NCBI GenBank assembly: GCA_964530075.1
Contig: CAZGXU010000039.1
Span: 1-19,829 of the forward strand
Direction: 5' to 3'
DNA length: 19,829 bases
Origin: JANQEA01 sp964530075
Lineage (GTDB): Bacteria; Bipolaricaulota; Bipolaricaulia; UBA7950; UBA9294
Positions 6,576 to 14,355 of the stretch are shown here, one piece after another. The number at the start of each line of letters is the position of its first letter. Within the stretch, counting starts at the first letter, position 1. The notes under the pieces are model-generated. The model was not told where the DNA came from, did not search any database, and worked only from the letters and a program-made list of their open reading frames with translations. The position numbers and the translations under genes were made by a program.

Positions 6576-7936
6576 TACACCCCGCCTTCCACGAGACGAT
6601 CGACGAGCCGTTCGAGCTCCAGCGCGCGCGAGCCCTTGACGAGGACGAAGGGGTGCCGCGCATCCCGGCACAGGCTTCGGATGGTGGCGTCGAGTTCGTC
6701 CCGATCGACGATCGTGATCGCGGGGGACGAACGCTCTCGGCACGCGCCGACCGCCCGTGCGCCGACCGGGAGGATCGCGTCGATCCCGAGGTGGACCGCG
6801 AGATCGAGGATCTCGCGATGATAGCGATCGGCCTCGGGGCCGAGGTCGCGCATCTCGCCGAAGACGAAGACGCGGCGCGTCTCGTCGTCCCCGAGCCGGG
6901 CGAGGGCGCGGAGTGCACCGGCGGTCGACGCCGGGTTCGCGTTGTACGTATCGTCGAGGATCGTTCCGAACGGTGCCGGGATCGGTTGAAGGCGGTGCGG
7001 AACCGGGGCGAACGTCCTCGCGCGTTCCTCAATTGTGTCCGCCGGCAGGCCGAGCCGATCGGCCGTCACCGCGGCGAGGAGGAGGTTGGCCGCGTTGTGC
7101 CTCCCGATCAGCGGACAGACGAGATGCATCGGCGGATCGTCGACGACGAGGTCGAGATCCGGGACATCGCGCGCGAGCCGCCCTCGGATCTCGCCCCGCT
7201 CGAGGCCGGCGAGGACGCAGCGACGGGGCGCTCCCTCCGCCAGGCGGCGTAGGTACGGCGAATCGGCGTTGAGAACGGCGTATCCGCGCTCCGGCAGCGC
7301 CTCGATCAGCGACCCCTTCTCCGCTGCAACCGCCTCGACCGAGCCGAAGGCGTCCAAGTGGCTCGGTCCGACCGACGTGATCAGGCCGATCCGGGGGGCG
7401 AGGATGCCGGCCAACGACGCGATGTCGCCCGGGCGGTCGGCGCCGAGCTCGAACAGGCCGATCGACGCCGTCTCGGGCATCGCGAGAAGGGCGAGGGGGA
7501 GACCGACCTCGGTGTTGTAGTTCTTCGGCGCGTTGAAGACGGGGCGGGTCTCGCCGAATCCTCCCAGCAGGTGAGCGAGGAGGGACCGCGTCGTCGTCTT
7601 CCCGTTGCTCCCGGTGATCCCGACGAACGTCGCGTCGATCGCGCCGCGCCACGCCGCCGCGAGACGCCCGAGCGCGGCGAGGACGTCCTCGGCGACGACC
7701 AGGTTGCGGGCGCCGTCCGGCGCCGACGACGGATCCGAGACGATCGCGCCGCACGCCCCGCGAGCGAAGGCGTCCGAGAGGAACGCGTGGCCGTCGGCCC
7801 GACGTCCGCTCAGGGCGACGAACAGGTCGCCTTCCAGGACGTCACGAGAATCGTGGACGACCCGCCTCGGCGTCGCCCCGTCGCCGCGGAGGAGGCGCCC
7901 GCCGACGATCGTCGCGATCTCGCCGACCGGATACAT
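6575..7936 (-). CDS. murF: UDP-N-acetylmuramoyl-tripeptide--D-alanyl-D-alanine ligase (MurF)
   Basis: Cytosolic Mur ligase that attaches D-Ala-D-Ala to the UDP-MurNAc-tripeptide in the last cytosolic peptide-adding step. The 453-residue chain has the family length. Motifs in order: substrate domain DSRDVLEGDLFVAL near 29-42, ATP loop GITGSNGKTT at 106-115, the MurF signature NYNTEVGLPL at 139-148, SVGPSHLDAFGS then Lys207 (AAEKG) at the carbamylated position, GRHNAANLLLA near 278, and DDTYNANPAS at 328-337. The ATG at 7936 is 3 bases after the stop of the S55-family gene, with GGTGA as a weak ribosome site inside that gene's end. This coupling places it last in the trkA-trkH-S55-murF run. It is convergent with murE. 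Confidence 0.95.
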   Translation of the reverse strand: MYPVGEIATIVGGRLLRGDGATPRRVVHDSRDVLEGDLFVALSGRRADGHAFLSDAFARGACGAIVSDPSSAPDGARNLVVAEDVLAALGRLAAAWRGAIDATFVGITGSNGKTTTRSLLAHLLGGFGETRPVFNAPKNYNTEVGLPLALLAMPETASIGLFELGADRPGDIASLAGILAPRIGLITSVGPSHLDAFGSVEAVAAEKGSLIEALPERGYAVLNADSPYLRRLAEGAPRRCVLAGLERGEIRGRLARDVPDLDLVVDDPPMHLVCPLIGRHNAANLLLAAVTADRLGLPADTIEERARTFAPVPHRLQPIPAPFGTILDDTYNANPASTAGALRALARLGDDETRRVFVFGEMRDLGPEADRYHREILDLAVHLGIDAILPVGARAVGACRERSSPAITIVDRDELDATIRSLCRDARHPFVLVKGSRALELERLVDRLVEGGV

Positions 7937-7939
7937 CGG

Positions 7940-9793
7940 TCACCAGTTCGGCGCTGTCTGCGTCTTGTCCTCGGTACTAGTACCGCTGGCCGGGGCCTGC
8001 GACTCGGTCAGCAGTGCGGTCGCTTCTCGCTCGTCGTAGACGACGTACCCGGGGAAGTCGTACGTCACCTCCGTCACGCCGTACAGCGCGTCACTGTAGG
8101 GGGAGTACGGATCGATGGCGAACAGCTCCACCGTGAGCCGGTCGTAGCTCGGGAGCGACTCGACGGCGTCGATCACATCGGCGAGATCGACGAACGAGGG
8201 CGGGGATTCCCCTCCCTCGAGGTACCGCGGCCCGCCGTAGGCGCGGACGATGACGTGGTTCGAGTACAGGTCGTCGGGGATGACGATCTCCCCCTCTTCG
8301 GTGCGCGTCTCACCTTGGTAGGTCTGGAGCTCCAGCTGGAAGTGAACCGCGTCGCCCGGCGCGTAGATCGAGTCGTCGATCTCGAGGTGGTTGATCTGGA
8401 TCGCCTTGATCTCTTCGGTGATCGCCATCGACGCGGCGATCCGCGTGATCTTCGGGTCGTCGAACGCGTTGTACTGCAGGAAGGCGACGATCCCCGCCAA
8501 CTGCCACGGCGGGTAGACGGCGACGTCGACGGAACTGAGAAAGATGTCGGTCCGCTCCAGCGGGGTCGGCATCCCGTCGCCGAGGATCTGATACGTCACC
8601 TCGACCGTCCCCGAGCCGATCCGGTCGAGCGTCGTATCGATCGCCTCGAATCCGGTCGAAAGGAGGAGCTCCGGCATCAGGCGCGGCTCGTCGACCAGCC
8701 CGACCTCGTAGTTCTCCGTGGCGCCCCGATCGAGGTCGTGCACGCCCAAGGAGAGTTCGATCGTGTCGGTCATCGGTCCGATCCGGCCTCCGACTGCCGC
8801 GGTCCGATCCTCGAAGATCGTCCCGACGGTATCGCCGAGCGTACCGAGCTTGAACGATGCTTCGAACGATTTCAACGTGTCGATGATCGACACGGTCGTC
8901 ATCGGGAAGCGCGACGCGCCGTTCGCGATGAACGAATGTCCGAATCCGACGAGCGTGTCCCCGTCGCGGTAGGTCAGGGTCCCGAGCGCGCCGATCTCGA
9001 GATCCCCCGTCGCCAGGGCGACGCCGATCGAGCTCCCCGGCTCGAGGCTGTCGGCCTCGACGGAGGACGTGGCCGGCTGGTACGCGGCCATCGGCAACAG
9101 GGTCAGGTTCAAGGCCGACAGTCCTTCGAACGCGCGCCCGACATCGACCGGGAGGAACTCGCCGATCCAACCGTCCGGCGCCTGCTCGGCCGTGGCGCCG
9201 TCCATCAGCAGGTCGCGCGCACGACCCGAGAGGCCCGCGGCGATCAGCGGCGTTTCGACCGGATAGGCGAAGATCGCGTCGGGCAGCGCGGCGACGAGAG
9301 AAGGCTCGGGGGGCAGAAGCCCTTCGACCACGGCGACGTCGCGGAGGACGGACGCTTCGTCCGGCGCGCCGGCGAGGGGCGCCGCGCTCGCGGTGTCGAC
9401 GACCTCGAGCATCGGCTCGATCGGGGTGACGAGGCCGATCGGCGTGATCTCCTTCGACCAGCTACCCGCGCGACTGAGGGCGCCGATCATCTTCCCGTCG
9501 ATGTAGATCGGGCTGCCGCTCATCCCCTGCGCGATGCCGCCGGCGCGGCCGATCGCCTCGCCGCTGACGCGGACGACGATGAAGTCGGACAGCGTCCCCG
9601 GCTGGTCGATGATCCCGAGGACCTCGACGGAGAATTCGTCGATCACGTCCTGGGCGACGATCGTCTTGCCGACACCGGTCATCCCGACTTCGATCTCGTC
9701 GAGGAAGAGGAACTCCGACCGGTCGTAGGCGAGCGCGACGGTGGATGCTGCGATCACGGCGACAGAACAGACGAACAGGCTTCTACGGAACAC
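7940..9793 (-). CDS. Secreted SpoIVB-like peptidase S55-domain protein, halves in swapped order
   Basis: About 617 residues, exported. Counted from the ATG at 9811, residues 10-29 form a signal peptide ending VALA-YD. Residues 40-135 hold IEVGMTGVGKT, FSVEVLGII and GGIAQGMSGSPIYIDGKMIGAL, with candidate nucleophile Ser98. Residues about 272-352 hold IGALGTLTYRDGDTLVGFGHSF, with candidate base His292, then VGTIFEDRTAAVGGRIGP. In SpoIVB the His half comes before the Ser half. The remaining 270 residues are beta-rich and unrecognised. Start: GTG at 9793 is preferred because AAGGAGG lies 4 bases upstream; ATG at 9811 has no such site and would overlap the Shine-Dalgarno. Proteolytic activity and target are unproven. 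It sits 3 bp upstream of murF and 78 bp downstream of trkH. Confidence 0.8.
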   Translation of the reverse strand: MFRRSLFVCSVAVIAASTVALAYDRSEFLFLDEIEVGMTGVGKTIVAQDVIDEFSVEVLGIIDQPGTLSDFIVVRVSGEAIGRAGGIAQGMSGSPIYIDGKMIGALSRAGSWSKEITPIGLVTPIEPMLEVVDTASAAPLAGAPDEASVLRDVAVVEGLLPPEPSLVAALPDAIFAYPVETPLIAAGLSGRARDLLMDGATAEQAPDGWIGEFLPVDVGRAFEGLSALNLTLLPMAAYQPATSSVEADSLEPGSSIGVALATGDLEIGALGTLTYRDGDTLVGFGHSFIANGASRFPMTTVSIIDTLKSFEASFKLGTLGDTVGTIFEDRTAAVGGRIGPMTDTIELSLGVHDLDRGATENYEVGLVDEPRLMPELLLSTGFEAIDTTLDRIGSGTVEVTYQILGDGMPTPLERTDIFLSSVDVAVYPPWQLAGIVAFLQYNAFDDPKITRIAASMAITEEIKAIQINHLEIDDSIYAPGDAVHFQLELQTYQGETRTEEGEIVIPDDLYSNHVIVRAYGGPRYLEGGESPPSFVDLADVIDAVESLPSYDRLTVELFAIDPYSPYSDALYGVTEVTYDFPGYVVYDEREATALLTESQAPASGTSTEDKTQTAPNW

Positions 9794-9797
9794 GCGT

Positions 9798-9804
9798 CCT
9801 CCTT
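9798..9804 (-). promoter_or_regulatory. Shine-Dalgarno AAGGAGG that decides the S55-gene start
   Basis: The strongest ribosome site in the minus-strand run. It lies inside the reading frame opened by ATG 9811 and 4 bases before GTG 9793, so it argues for the GTG. A TATACT hexamer at 9830-9825 could be a -10 box for an internal promoter, but no good -35 accompanies it. Confidence 0.5.
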
Positions 9805-9871
9805 CATTCATCGGGGCTGGCCCAAGTATACCGTGAAGGCATGGGCGTTTCGTGGGCGTCCGGCGGACCGG

Positions 9872-11386
9872 CTACTGCACGCCGCGGAAGAGGGCGCGGG
9901 CGAGCATCAGCACCGGAATGATCTCCAGCCGCCCGATCCACATGTTGAAACAGAGGATCAGCTTGCTCGCCAGGGACATCGTCGGATGGGTGATCCCGAC
10001 CGAGAGGCCGACGTTCCCCTGCGCGCTCGCCACCTCGAAGACGACGTCGGAGAGCGTGTACTCCGCCGAGACGGTGTGCAGGAGGACGACGATTCCCAGA
10101 CCGAGGAAGATCAGCCAGAGGAAGGTGATCAACGAGGCGTCCTCCAACCGCTGCCCGACTTCGGATTCGTCGATCGTCGAAACGCCGATCCGGAACGGGA
10201 CGATTGCCTTTCGCGGTGAGACGATCTTCCGGAACCGCCATTGAACACCCTTCATCAGGATCAGCATCCGCATGACTTTGATCCCTCCGGCGGTCGATCC
10301 GGCGGCCCCTCCGATGAACATCGCCGCCGCGAGGAGGAGCTTTCCAGTCGGGCTCCAGACGCTCAGGTCGGCCGACTGGAATCCGGTGCACGTAATGGCG
10401 GAGACGAGCTGGAACGACGAATATCGCAGGGTCGAGGCCCCTCCGATCACGGGTAGGTTCTCGAGCGACAGGAAGGTGACGCCGATCAGGACGAGCGCCA
10501 AGAACCAGCGGGTCTGGAAGTCCTCCCACAGGATCCGCCCTTTCCCGCGGATCATCTCGTAGTGGACCGCGAAGCTGATCGCGCCGAGGAGCATGATCGG
10601 GATCAGGACGAGCTCGATCGCGATGCTGCCGTACGACGCGATGCTGTTGTCGGTGACGGTGAATCCGCCGGTCGAGATCCCGGTCATCGCGTGGTTGATC
10701 GACTCCCAGATCGGCATCCCGGCCCCCCACAGCGCGACCACGCTGATGAACGTGTACAACAGGAAGATCCACCACATCGTCCGAAGCGTCGACGTGATGC
10801 TCGGATGGATCTTCTCGCCGCGCGCCTCGGCGTAATACAGGCTGTAGCGCGCCGCACCGGGGCGCGGGCCGGCGAGGATCGCGAGCATCAGAACGATCAC
10901 GCCCATCCCGCCGATCCATTCGGTGAAACTCCGCCACCATTGAAGCGTCCTCGGCAGCAGGTCCGCGCGGCCGGCCATCGTCAGGCCGGTTCCCGTGTAT
11001 CCCGAGACCGCCTCGAAGAACGCGCTCGCCGGGTCCTTGAAGTAGAGGAGCGTCTCGGACGCGCCGTTTCCTTCCGCGAACAGCGCCGTGAGGACGAACG
11101 GGAGCGAGCCGAGCGCGGCGACCAGCAGCCATCCGAAGGCGGCGATGATCATCCCGTGCTTCAGCTCGGCCTCGCCGGCCTTCCGGCACGGGAGGTAGAG
11201 CCCCGCGCCGAGCGCGAACGAGATCGCGGCGGTGATCGCCAGGGGGGCGAACGCGAAGCCCTCTCCGAAGGTGGCCGGAACGATGAGAGAGACGGTCGCC
11301 ATGATCCCGACGACCGGGACGAGGAGGCCCAAGTCCCGCAGGATGATGTACAGGTCCTGTCGCGTGCGGAAGATGGAGGGGCTCAT
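9872..11386 (-). CDS. trkH: Trk-type potassium uptake channel subunit
   Basis: A 504-residue inner-membrane potassium channel/transporter of the TrkH/KtrB superfamily. It has the four repeated membrane-pore-membrane units with filter glycines in SGYTGTGL (129-135), TGISTGGF (235-242), SAITCTGF (329-336) and ASAQGNVGL (453-461). The intramembrane loop GGAAGSTAGGIK at 359-370, which gates the pore in this family, and the C-terminal GRLEIIPVLML are present. The ATG at 11386 overlaps the trkA stop by 4 bases (ATGA), so synthesis of the two subunits is coupled. Length is within the family's range. The Trk complex is expected to be TrkH dimer plus a TrkA ring. Confidence 0.95.
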   Translation of the reverse strand: MSPSIFRTRQDLYIILRDLGLLVPVVGIMATVSLIVPATFGEGFAFAPLAITAAISFALGAGLYLPCRKAGEAELKHGMIIAAFGWLLVAALGSLPFVLTALFAEGNGASETLLYFKDPASAFFEAVSGYTGTGLTMAGRADLLPRTLQWWRSFTEWIGGMGVIVLMLAILAGPRPGAARYSLYYAEARGEKIHPSITSTLRTMWWIFLLYTFISVVALWGAGMPIWESINHAMTGISTGGFTVTDNSIASYGSIAIELVLIPIMLLGAISFAVHYEMIRGKGRILWEDFQTRWFLALVLIGVTFLSLENLPVIGGASTLRYSSFQLVSAITCTGFQSADLSVWSPTGKLLLAAAMFIGGAAGSTAGGIKVMRMLILMKGVQWRFRKIVSPRKAIVPFRIGVSTIDESEVGQRLEDASLITFLWLIFLGLGIVVLLHTVSAEYTLSDVVFEVASAQGNVGLSVGITHPTMSLASKLILCFNMWIGRLEIIPVLMLARALFRGVQ

Positions 11387-12045
11387 CCGGTCAGCTTCTC
11401 GATCAGCTCATCGCCGACCGGATCGAGCGAGAAGAAGGTGAGGACGTCGTTCTCCTCGACGATCGTGTCGTCGGAAGGGATCGACTGATCTCCGGCCCGA
11501 TCGATCGCCAGGATCCGCATCGACGCGGGGATGATCTCCCGCTTGACCGCGTCGGAGACCGACCGGTTGATCAGGGGCGATTCGGCGCTCACCTGAAGCC
11601 GGAAGATCTGCGCGTCCTGCGGCAGCATCGCGAAGTCCTGAACGCTCGGCCGCTTGACGGCGTTGTACAGGTGATGGGCGACGACGTCTTCCGGGTTCTC
11701 CATGACGTTCGCGCCGAGCTTGCGGAAGAAATCGGCGTGCTCCTCGTCGTTGACGATCGACACGATCGACGGGATCCCCAGATCGGCGGCGATCGAGACG
11801 ACCATCAGATTGACGGCGTCGTCGCTGGTGGTCACGATGAGGGCGTCGGCCCGCTCGGACCCGGCCTCGCGGAGGGTCTCCGCCGAGGTTGCGTTCCCGG
11901 TCAACACGGTGACATCGTATTTCGAGCTGATCTCGCGCCCCCGCTCCGGGCTCGCCTCGACGATGACGACGTTGTTCTTCTCCTTGACGGAGATGTCGAT
12001 CAGGCTCGTCCCGATGCTCCCTGCCCCTACGATGATCATGTACAT
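11383..12045 (-). CDS. trkA: Trk potassium uptake regulatory NAD-binding subunit
   Basis: A 220-residue cytosolic RCK protein that binds TrkH and gates it in response to nucleotides. One RCK_N Rossmann domain (GAGSIG at 7-12, Glu30 at the end of strand 2 for adenosine ribose) is followed by one RCK_C domain (about 135-218). This is the single-RCK form, half the size of E. coli TrkA, as in KtrA-type partners. Start: ATG at 12045, with AAGGGGG at 12058-12052 six bases upstream; a longer frame to 12078 has no ribosome site and runs through the -10 box. It is the first gene of the minus-strand run and overlaps trkH by 4 bases. Confidence 0.93.
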   Translation of the reverse strand: MYMIIVGAGSIGTSLIDISVKEKNNVVIVEASPERGREISSKYDVTVLTGNATSAETLREAGSERADALIVTTSDDAVNLMVVSIAADLGIPSIVSIVNDEEHADFFRKLGANVMENPEDVVAHHLYNAVKRPSVQDFAMLPQDAQIFRLQVSAESPLINRSVSDAVKREIIPASMRILAIDRAGDQSIPSDDTIVEENDVLTFFSLDPVGDELIEKLTG

Positions 12046-12068
12046 ACGCCGCCCCCTTGGCGGGACCG

Positions 12069-12097
12069 ATGGTAGCATAGATGAAATCCTGGGTCAA
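12069..12097 (-). promoter_or_regulatory. Predicted promoter of trkA
   Basis: -35 TTGACC (12097-12092), a 17-bp spacer and -10 TACCAT (12074-12069). Transcription would start near 12062, just before the Shine-Dalgarno, giving a leader of about 17 bases. It probably drives trkA-trkH and perhaps the S55 gene and murF. Confidence 0.6.
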
Positions 12098-12139
12098 AGG
12101 GAAGACCGGGCGAGAATCTGCATCGGAAAAGGCTTTCTG

Positions 12140-12168
12140 TTGAGCCAGGTCGGTCGAGGGACTACAAT
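12140..12168 (+). promoter_or_regulatory. Predicted promoter of the PKD lipoprotein operon
   Basis: -35 TTGAGC (12140-12145), a 17-bp spacer and -10 TACAAT (12163-12168). Transcription would start near 12175, only about 5 bases before the first ATG, and there is no Shine-Dalgarno. The message would be nearly leaderless. Confidence 0.6.
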
Positions 12169-12179
12169 CGCTCCGTGCC

Positions 12180-13151
12180 ATGATGAGGGGAACGACAGCT
12201 CGGACCATTCTCTGCCTCGGTGCGCTCGCTCTCGGGGCGATCGCACTGAGCGGCTGCACGCTCTTACGGACGAATCGAGCGCCGATCGCAGCCTTCACGG
12301 CGACGCCCGATGGGGGCTACCGGCCGCTCGAGGTTTCCTTCGACGCGTCCGGATCGATGGACCCGGACCGGGATGCGTTGACCTACTCGTGGTCGTTCGG
12401 CGACGGGGCGAGCGGCTCGGGCGCAAGGACGACGCACTCGTACGAGGACGCCGGGACCTACGACGTGATCCTGCGAATCGCGGATGCGGAGGGCCACGAG
12501 GACGCCGCCATCGGGACGATCGACGTGCTCGACGTGCCCGAGGGATACGTCGTCGTTCCGTTCGATTGGACGTGGGAAGGCGCCGAGCAGCGCCTCGACG
12601 CCCTCCTTCCGTGGGACCTCTATCTAACCTACCGCGGGCGGCTCCGGACCCCGTTCGTCGACAACTACGACTACGGGGCGTTCGTCGCGGATCCGCTCGA
12701 TGACCCGACGCTGGAGGACCTGGCGGATGCCCTGCGGGCACGCGCCGGGGGCGCCGGGGTCGTCTTCGCCGAGCACGCACTGGCGTTCGTCCAGGGCGCG
12801 ATCGCCTATGCGCCCGATCCACCCGACGTGGAGTGGCCGCTCTACCCGATCGAGACCCTCGTCGACGGCGAGGGCGACTGTGAGGACACGGCAATCCTGT
12901 ACGTCAGCCTGTTGAAGGCACGCGCCGTCCCTTGCCAACTGGCGTTCGTCGACACCGACGGCGACACCTTTCCGGATCACGTTCTCGCCCTCGTCGAGGT
13001 TCCCGCTTCCTTCGCGCAACCGGGCGCAACGGTGTTCGAATGGGACGGAACGCTGTATGCTGTGGCCGAGACGGCCTCGGGGATCATGGCCCTCGGTGTC
13101 GATCCGTGGGGTCTCGAAGCCGATGACCTGATCGAACTCTGGCCGTTCTAG
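12180..13151 (+). CDS. Lipoprotein with a PKD domain and a transglutaminase-like cysteine domain
   Basis: A 323-residue exported protein. The signal peptide ends in the lipobox LSGC (23-26), so Cys26 should be lipidated. A PKD domain covers about 34-117 (PLEVSFDASGS, SWSFGDG, HSYEDAGTYDV). The C-terminal half looks like a transglutaminase/BTLCP-type fold: YPIETLVDGEGDCEDTAILY with Cys234, DGDTFPDHVLALVEV with His267, and LYAVAETAS with Glu297 as a possible third member of the triad. Activity could be proteolytic, cross-linking or only binding. Start: ATG at 12180, or the adjacent ATG at 12183, just after the promoter. It is the first gene of a five-gene plus-strand run and is divergent from trkA. 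Confidence 0.85.
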   Translation: MMRGTTARTILCLGALALGAIALSGCTLLRTNRAPIAAFTATPDGGYRPLEVSFDASGSMDPDRDALTYSWSFGDGASGSGARTTHSYEDAGTYDVILRIADAEGHEDAAIGTIDVLDVPEGYVVVPFDWTWEGAEQRLDALLPWDLYLTYRGRLRTPFVDNYDYGAFVADPLDDPTLEDLADALRARAGGAGVVFAEHALAFVQGAIAYAPDPPDVEWPLYPIETLVDGEGDCEDTAILYVSLLKARAVPCQLAFVDTDGDTFPDHVLALVEVPASFAQPGATVFEWDGTLYAVAETASGIMALGVDPWGLEADDLIELWPF

Positions 13152-13179
13152 CGACACCGGCGAATCGAAGGGAGCGAGC

Positions 13180-14310
13180 ATGTCGAGGCATTGCCTGATC
13201 GATCCGACGTCGCTCCTTCGATTCGAATTCGGAGCTTACCACCCGTTCAAGATCTACCGCCTCGGGCTGGCGTACGATCTGATCCGGGCCTACGGGCTCG
13301 TCGACCGCCCGGACGTCTACGTCCTCCCGCCTCGCGAGGCGACGGAGGAGGAGGCGATGGGCTTCCACTCGCAGGGCTACCTCGAGACGCTGCGGGTCGC
13401 CAGCGACGGGATGTGGGTCCCGAACCTGTTCGCGCACGGCCTCGGTACGTCCGACAATCCGGTCTTCCCGGACGTCTACGACTGGGGGATGAGCGTCGCG
13501 GGGGCGTCGATCGTCTGCGCCGAGGAGATCCTGTCCGGCCGGGCGAACCGGGCGTTCAACATGTCCGGCGGGCTTCACCACGCGATGCCGTCCCGCGCGT
13601 CGGGGTTCTGTCACATCAACGACGCCGTCCTCGCGATCCAGACGCTGGTTCGCGCCGGGAACCGGGTCGCCTACGTCGACATCGACGCCCACCACGGCGA
13701 CGGCGTCCAGCACGCCTTCTACACGACCTCCGAAGTGCTGACGGTCTCCGTCCATCAGACGGGGTACACGATCTTCCCCGGGACCGGCTTCGTCGAGGAG
13801 ATCGGCCAGGGGCCCGGGCGGGGGACCTCGGTCAACGTGCCGCTCCAGCCCGGCGCCGGGGACGAGGCGTACGAAAGGGCGTTCGCCAAGGTCGTGCTCC
13901 CGGTCCTCCGCGCGTACGGGCCGGACGTTCTGGTCACGCAATTGGGATCGGACGCCGTCGTCGGCGACGTCGTGGCGAACCTCCGGATGAGCCTCCGACA
14001 GTTCGAGCGGAACGTCCGGGCCCTCCGCGACGTCGGGATCCCGTGGCTCGCGCTCGGCGGCGGCGGGTACGATGTGAGCAACGTCGTCCGCGCGTGGACC
14101 CTTGCCTGGTCGATCATCGCGGGGACCGATCTTCCCGACGAGATTCCGGACGCGTGGCTCACCTCGGCGGCGCGGTACCATGTCGCGATCTCGAAGCTCC
14201 GCGGGGACATCGACCGGACCCCGACCGACGAGGCCGTCCTCGAAGACCTGGACCGGACCATCGGGGCGCTGCGAGAGAGCGTCTTTCCGATTCTCGGGGT
14301 GACCGGGTAG
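13180..14310 (+). CDS. Histone deacetylase-superfamily protein (AcuC-like)
   Basis: A 376-residue cytosolic zinc hydrolase of the arginase/deacetylase fold. It has the active-site His pair in GGLHHAMPSRASGFCHIND (His133, His134), zinc ligands in VDIDAHHGDGVQ (Asp169, His171) and Asp258 in QLGSDAVVGD, and the catalytic Tyr297 in ALGGGGYD. The whole set is intact, so it should be active. Known bacterial members remove acetyl groups from acetyl-CoA synthetase (AcuC), from polyamines or from small amides; which one applies here cannot be read. The ATG follows AAGGGAG, 28 bp after the lipoprotein gene. A strong hairpin separates it from the next gene. No acetoin or acetyl-CoA synthetase genes are nearby, so the acuC symbol is withheld. 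Confidence 0.92.
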   Translation: MSRHCLIDPTSLLRFEFGAYHPFKIYRLGLAYDLIRAYGLVDRPDVYVLPPREATEEEAMGFHSQGYLETLRVASDGMWVPNLFAHGLGTSDNPVFPDVYDWGMSVAGASIVCAEEILSGRANRAFNMSGGLHHAMPSRASGFCHINDAVLAIQTLVRAGNRVAYVDIDAHHGDGVQHAFYTTSEVLTVSVHQTGYTIFPGTGFVEEIGQGPGRGTSVNVPLQPGAGDEAYERAFAKVVLPVLRAYGPDVLVTQLGSDAVVGDVVANLRMSLRQFERNVRALRDVGIPWLALGGGGYDVSNVVRAWTLAWSIIAGTDLPDEIPDAWLTSAARYHVAISKLRGDIDRTPTDEAVLEDLDRTIGALRESVFPILGVTG

Positions 14311-14316
14311 ACTACC

Positions 14317-14334
14317 GTCCCCGGTCGCGGGGAC
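14317..14334 (+). repeat. Hairpin between the deacetylase and the TGS-kinase gene
   Basis: GTCCCC (14317-14322), loop GGTCGC, GGGGAC (14329-14334) form a perfect 6-bp GC-rich stem, directly preceded by a second dyad GGTAG-A-CTACC (14306-14316) that includes the stop codon. No T-tract follows. It could be an RNA processing or stability element or a weak attenuator within the operon. Confidence 0.4.
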
Positions 14335-14355
14335 TTCGACGAAGGGGACGAAGGG

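Noticed and set aside
7358..10219. A 953-codon plus-strand open frame
   Set aside because: It lies opposite murF, the S55 gene and part of trkH. The translation is Arg/Asp/Glu-rich low complexity, the mirror of GC-rich codons.
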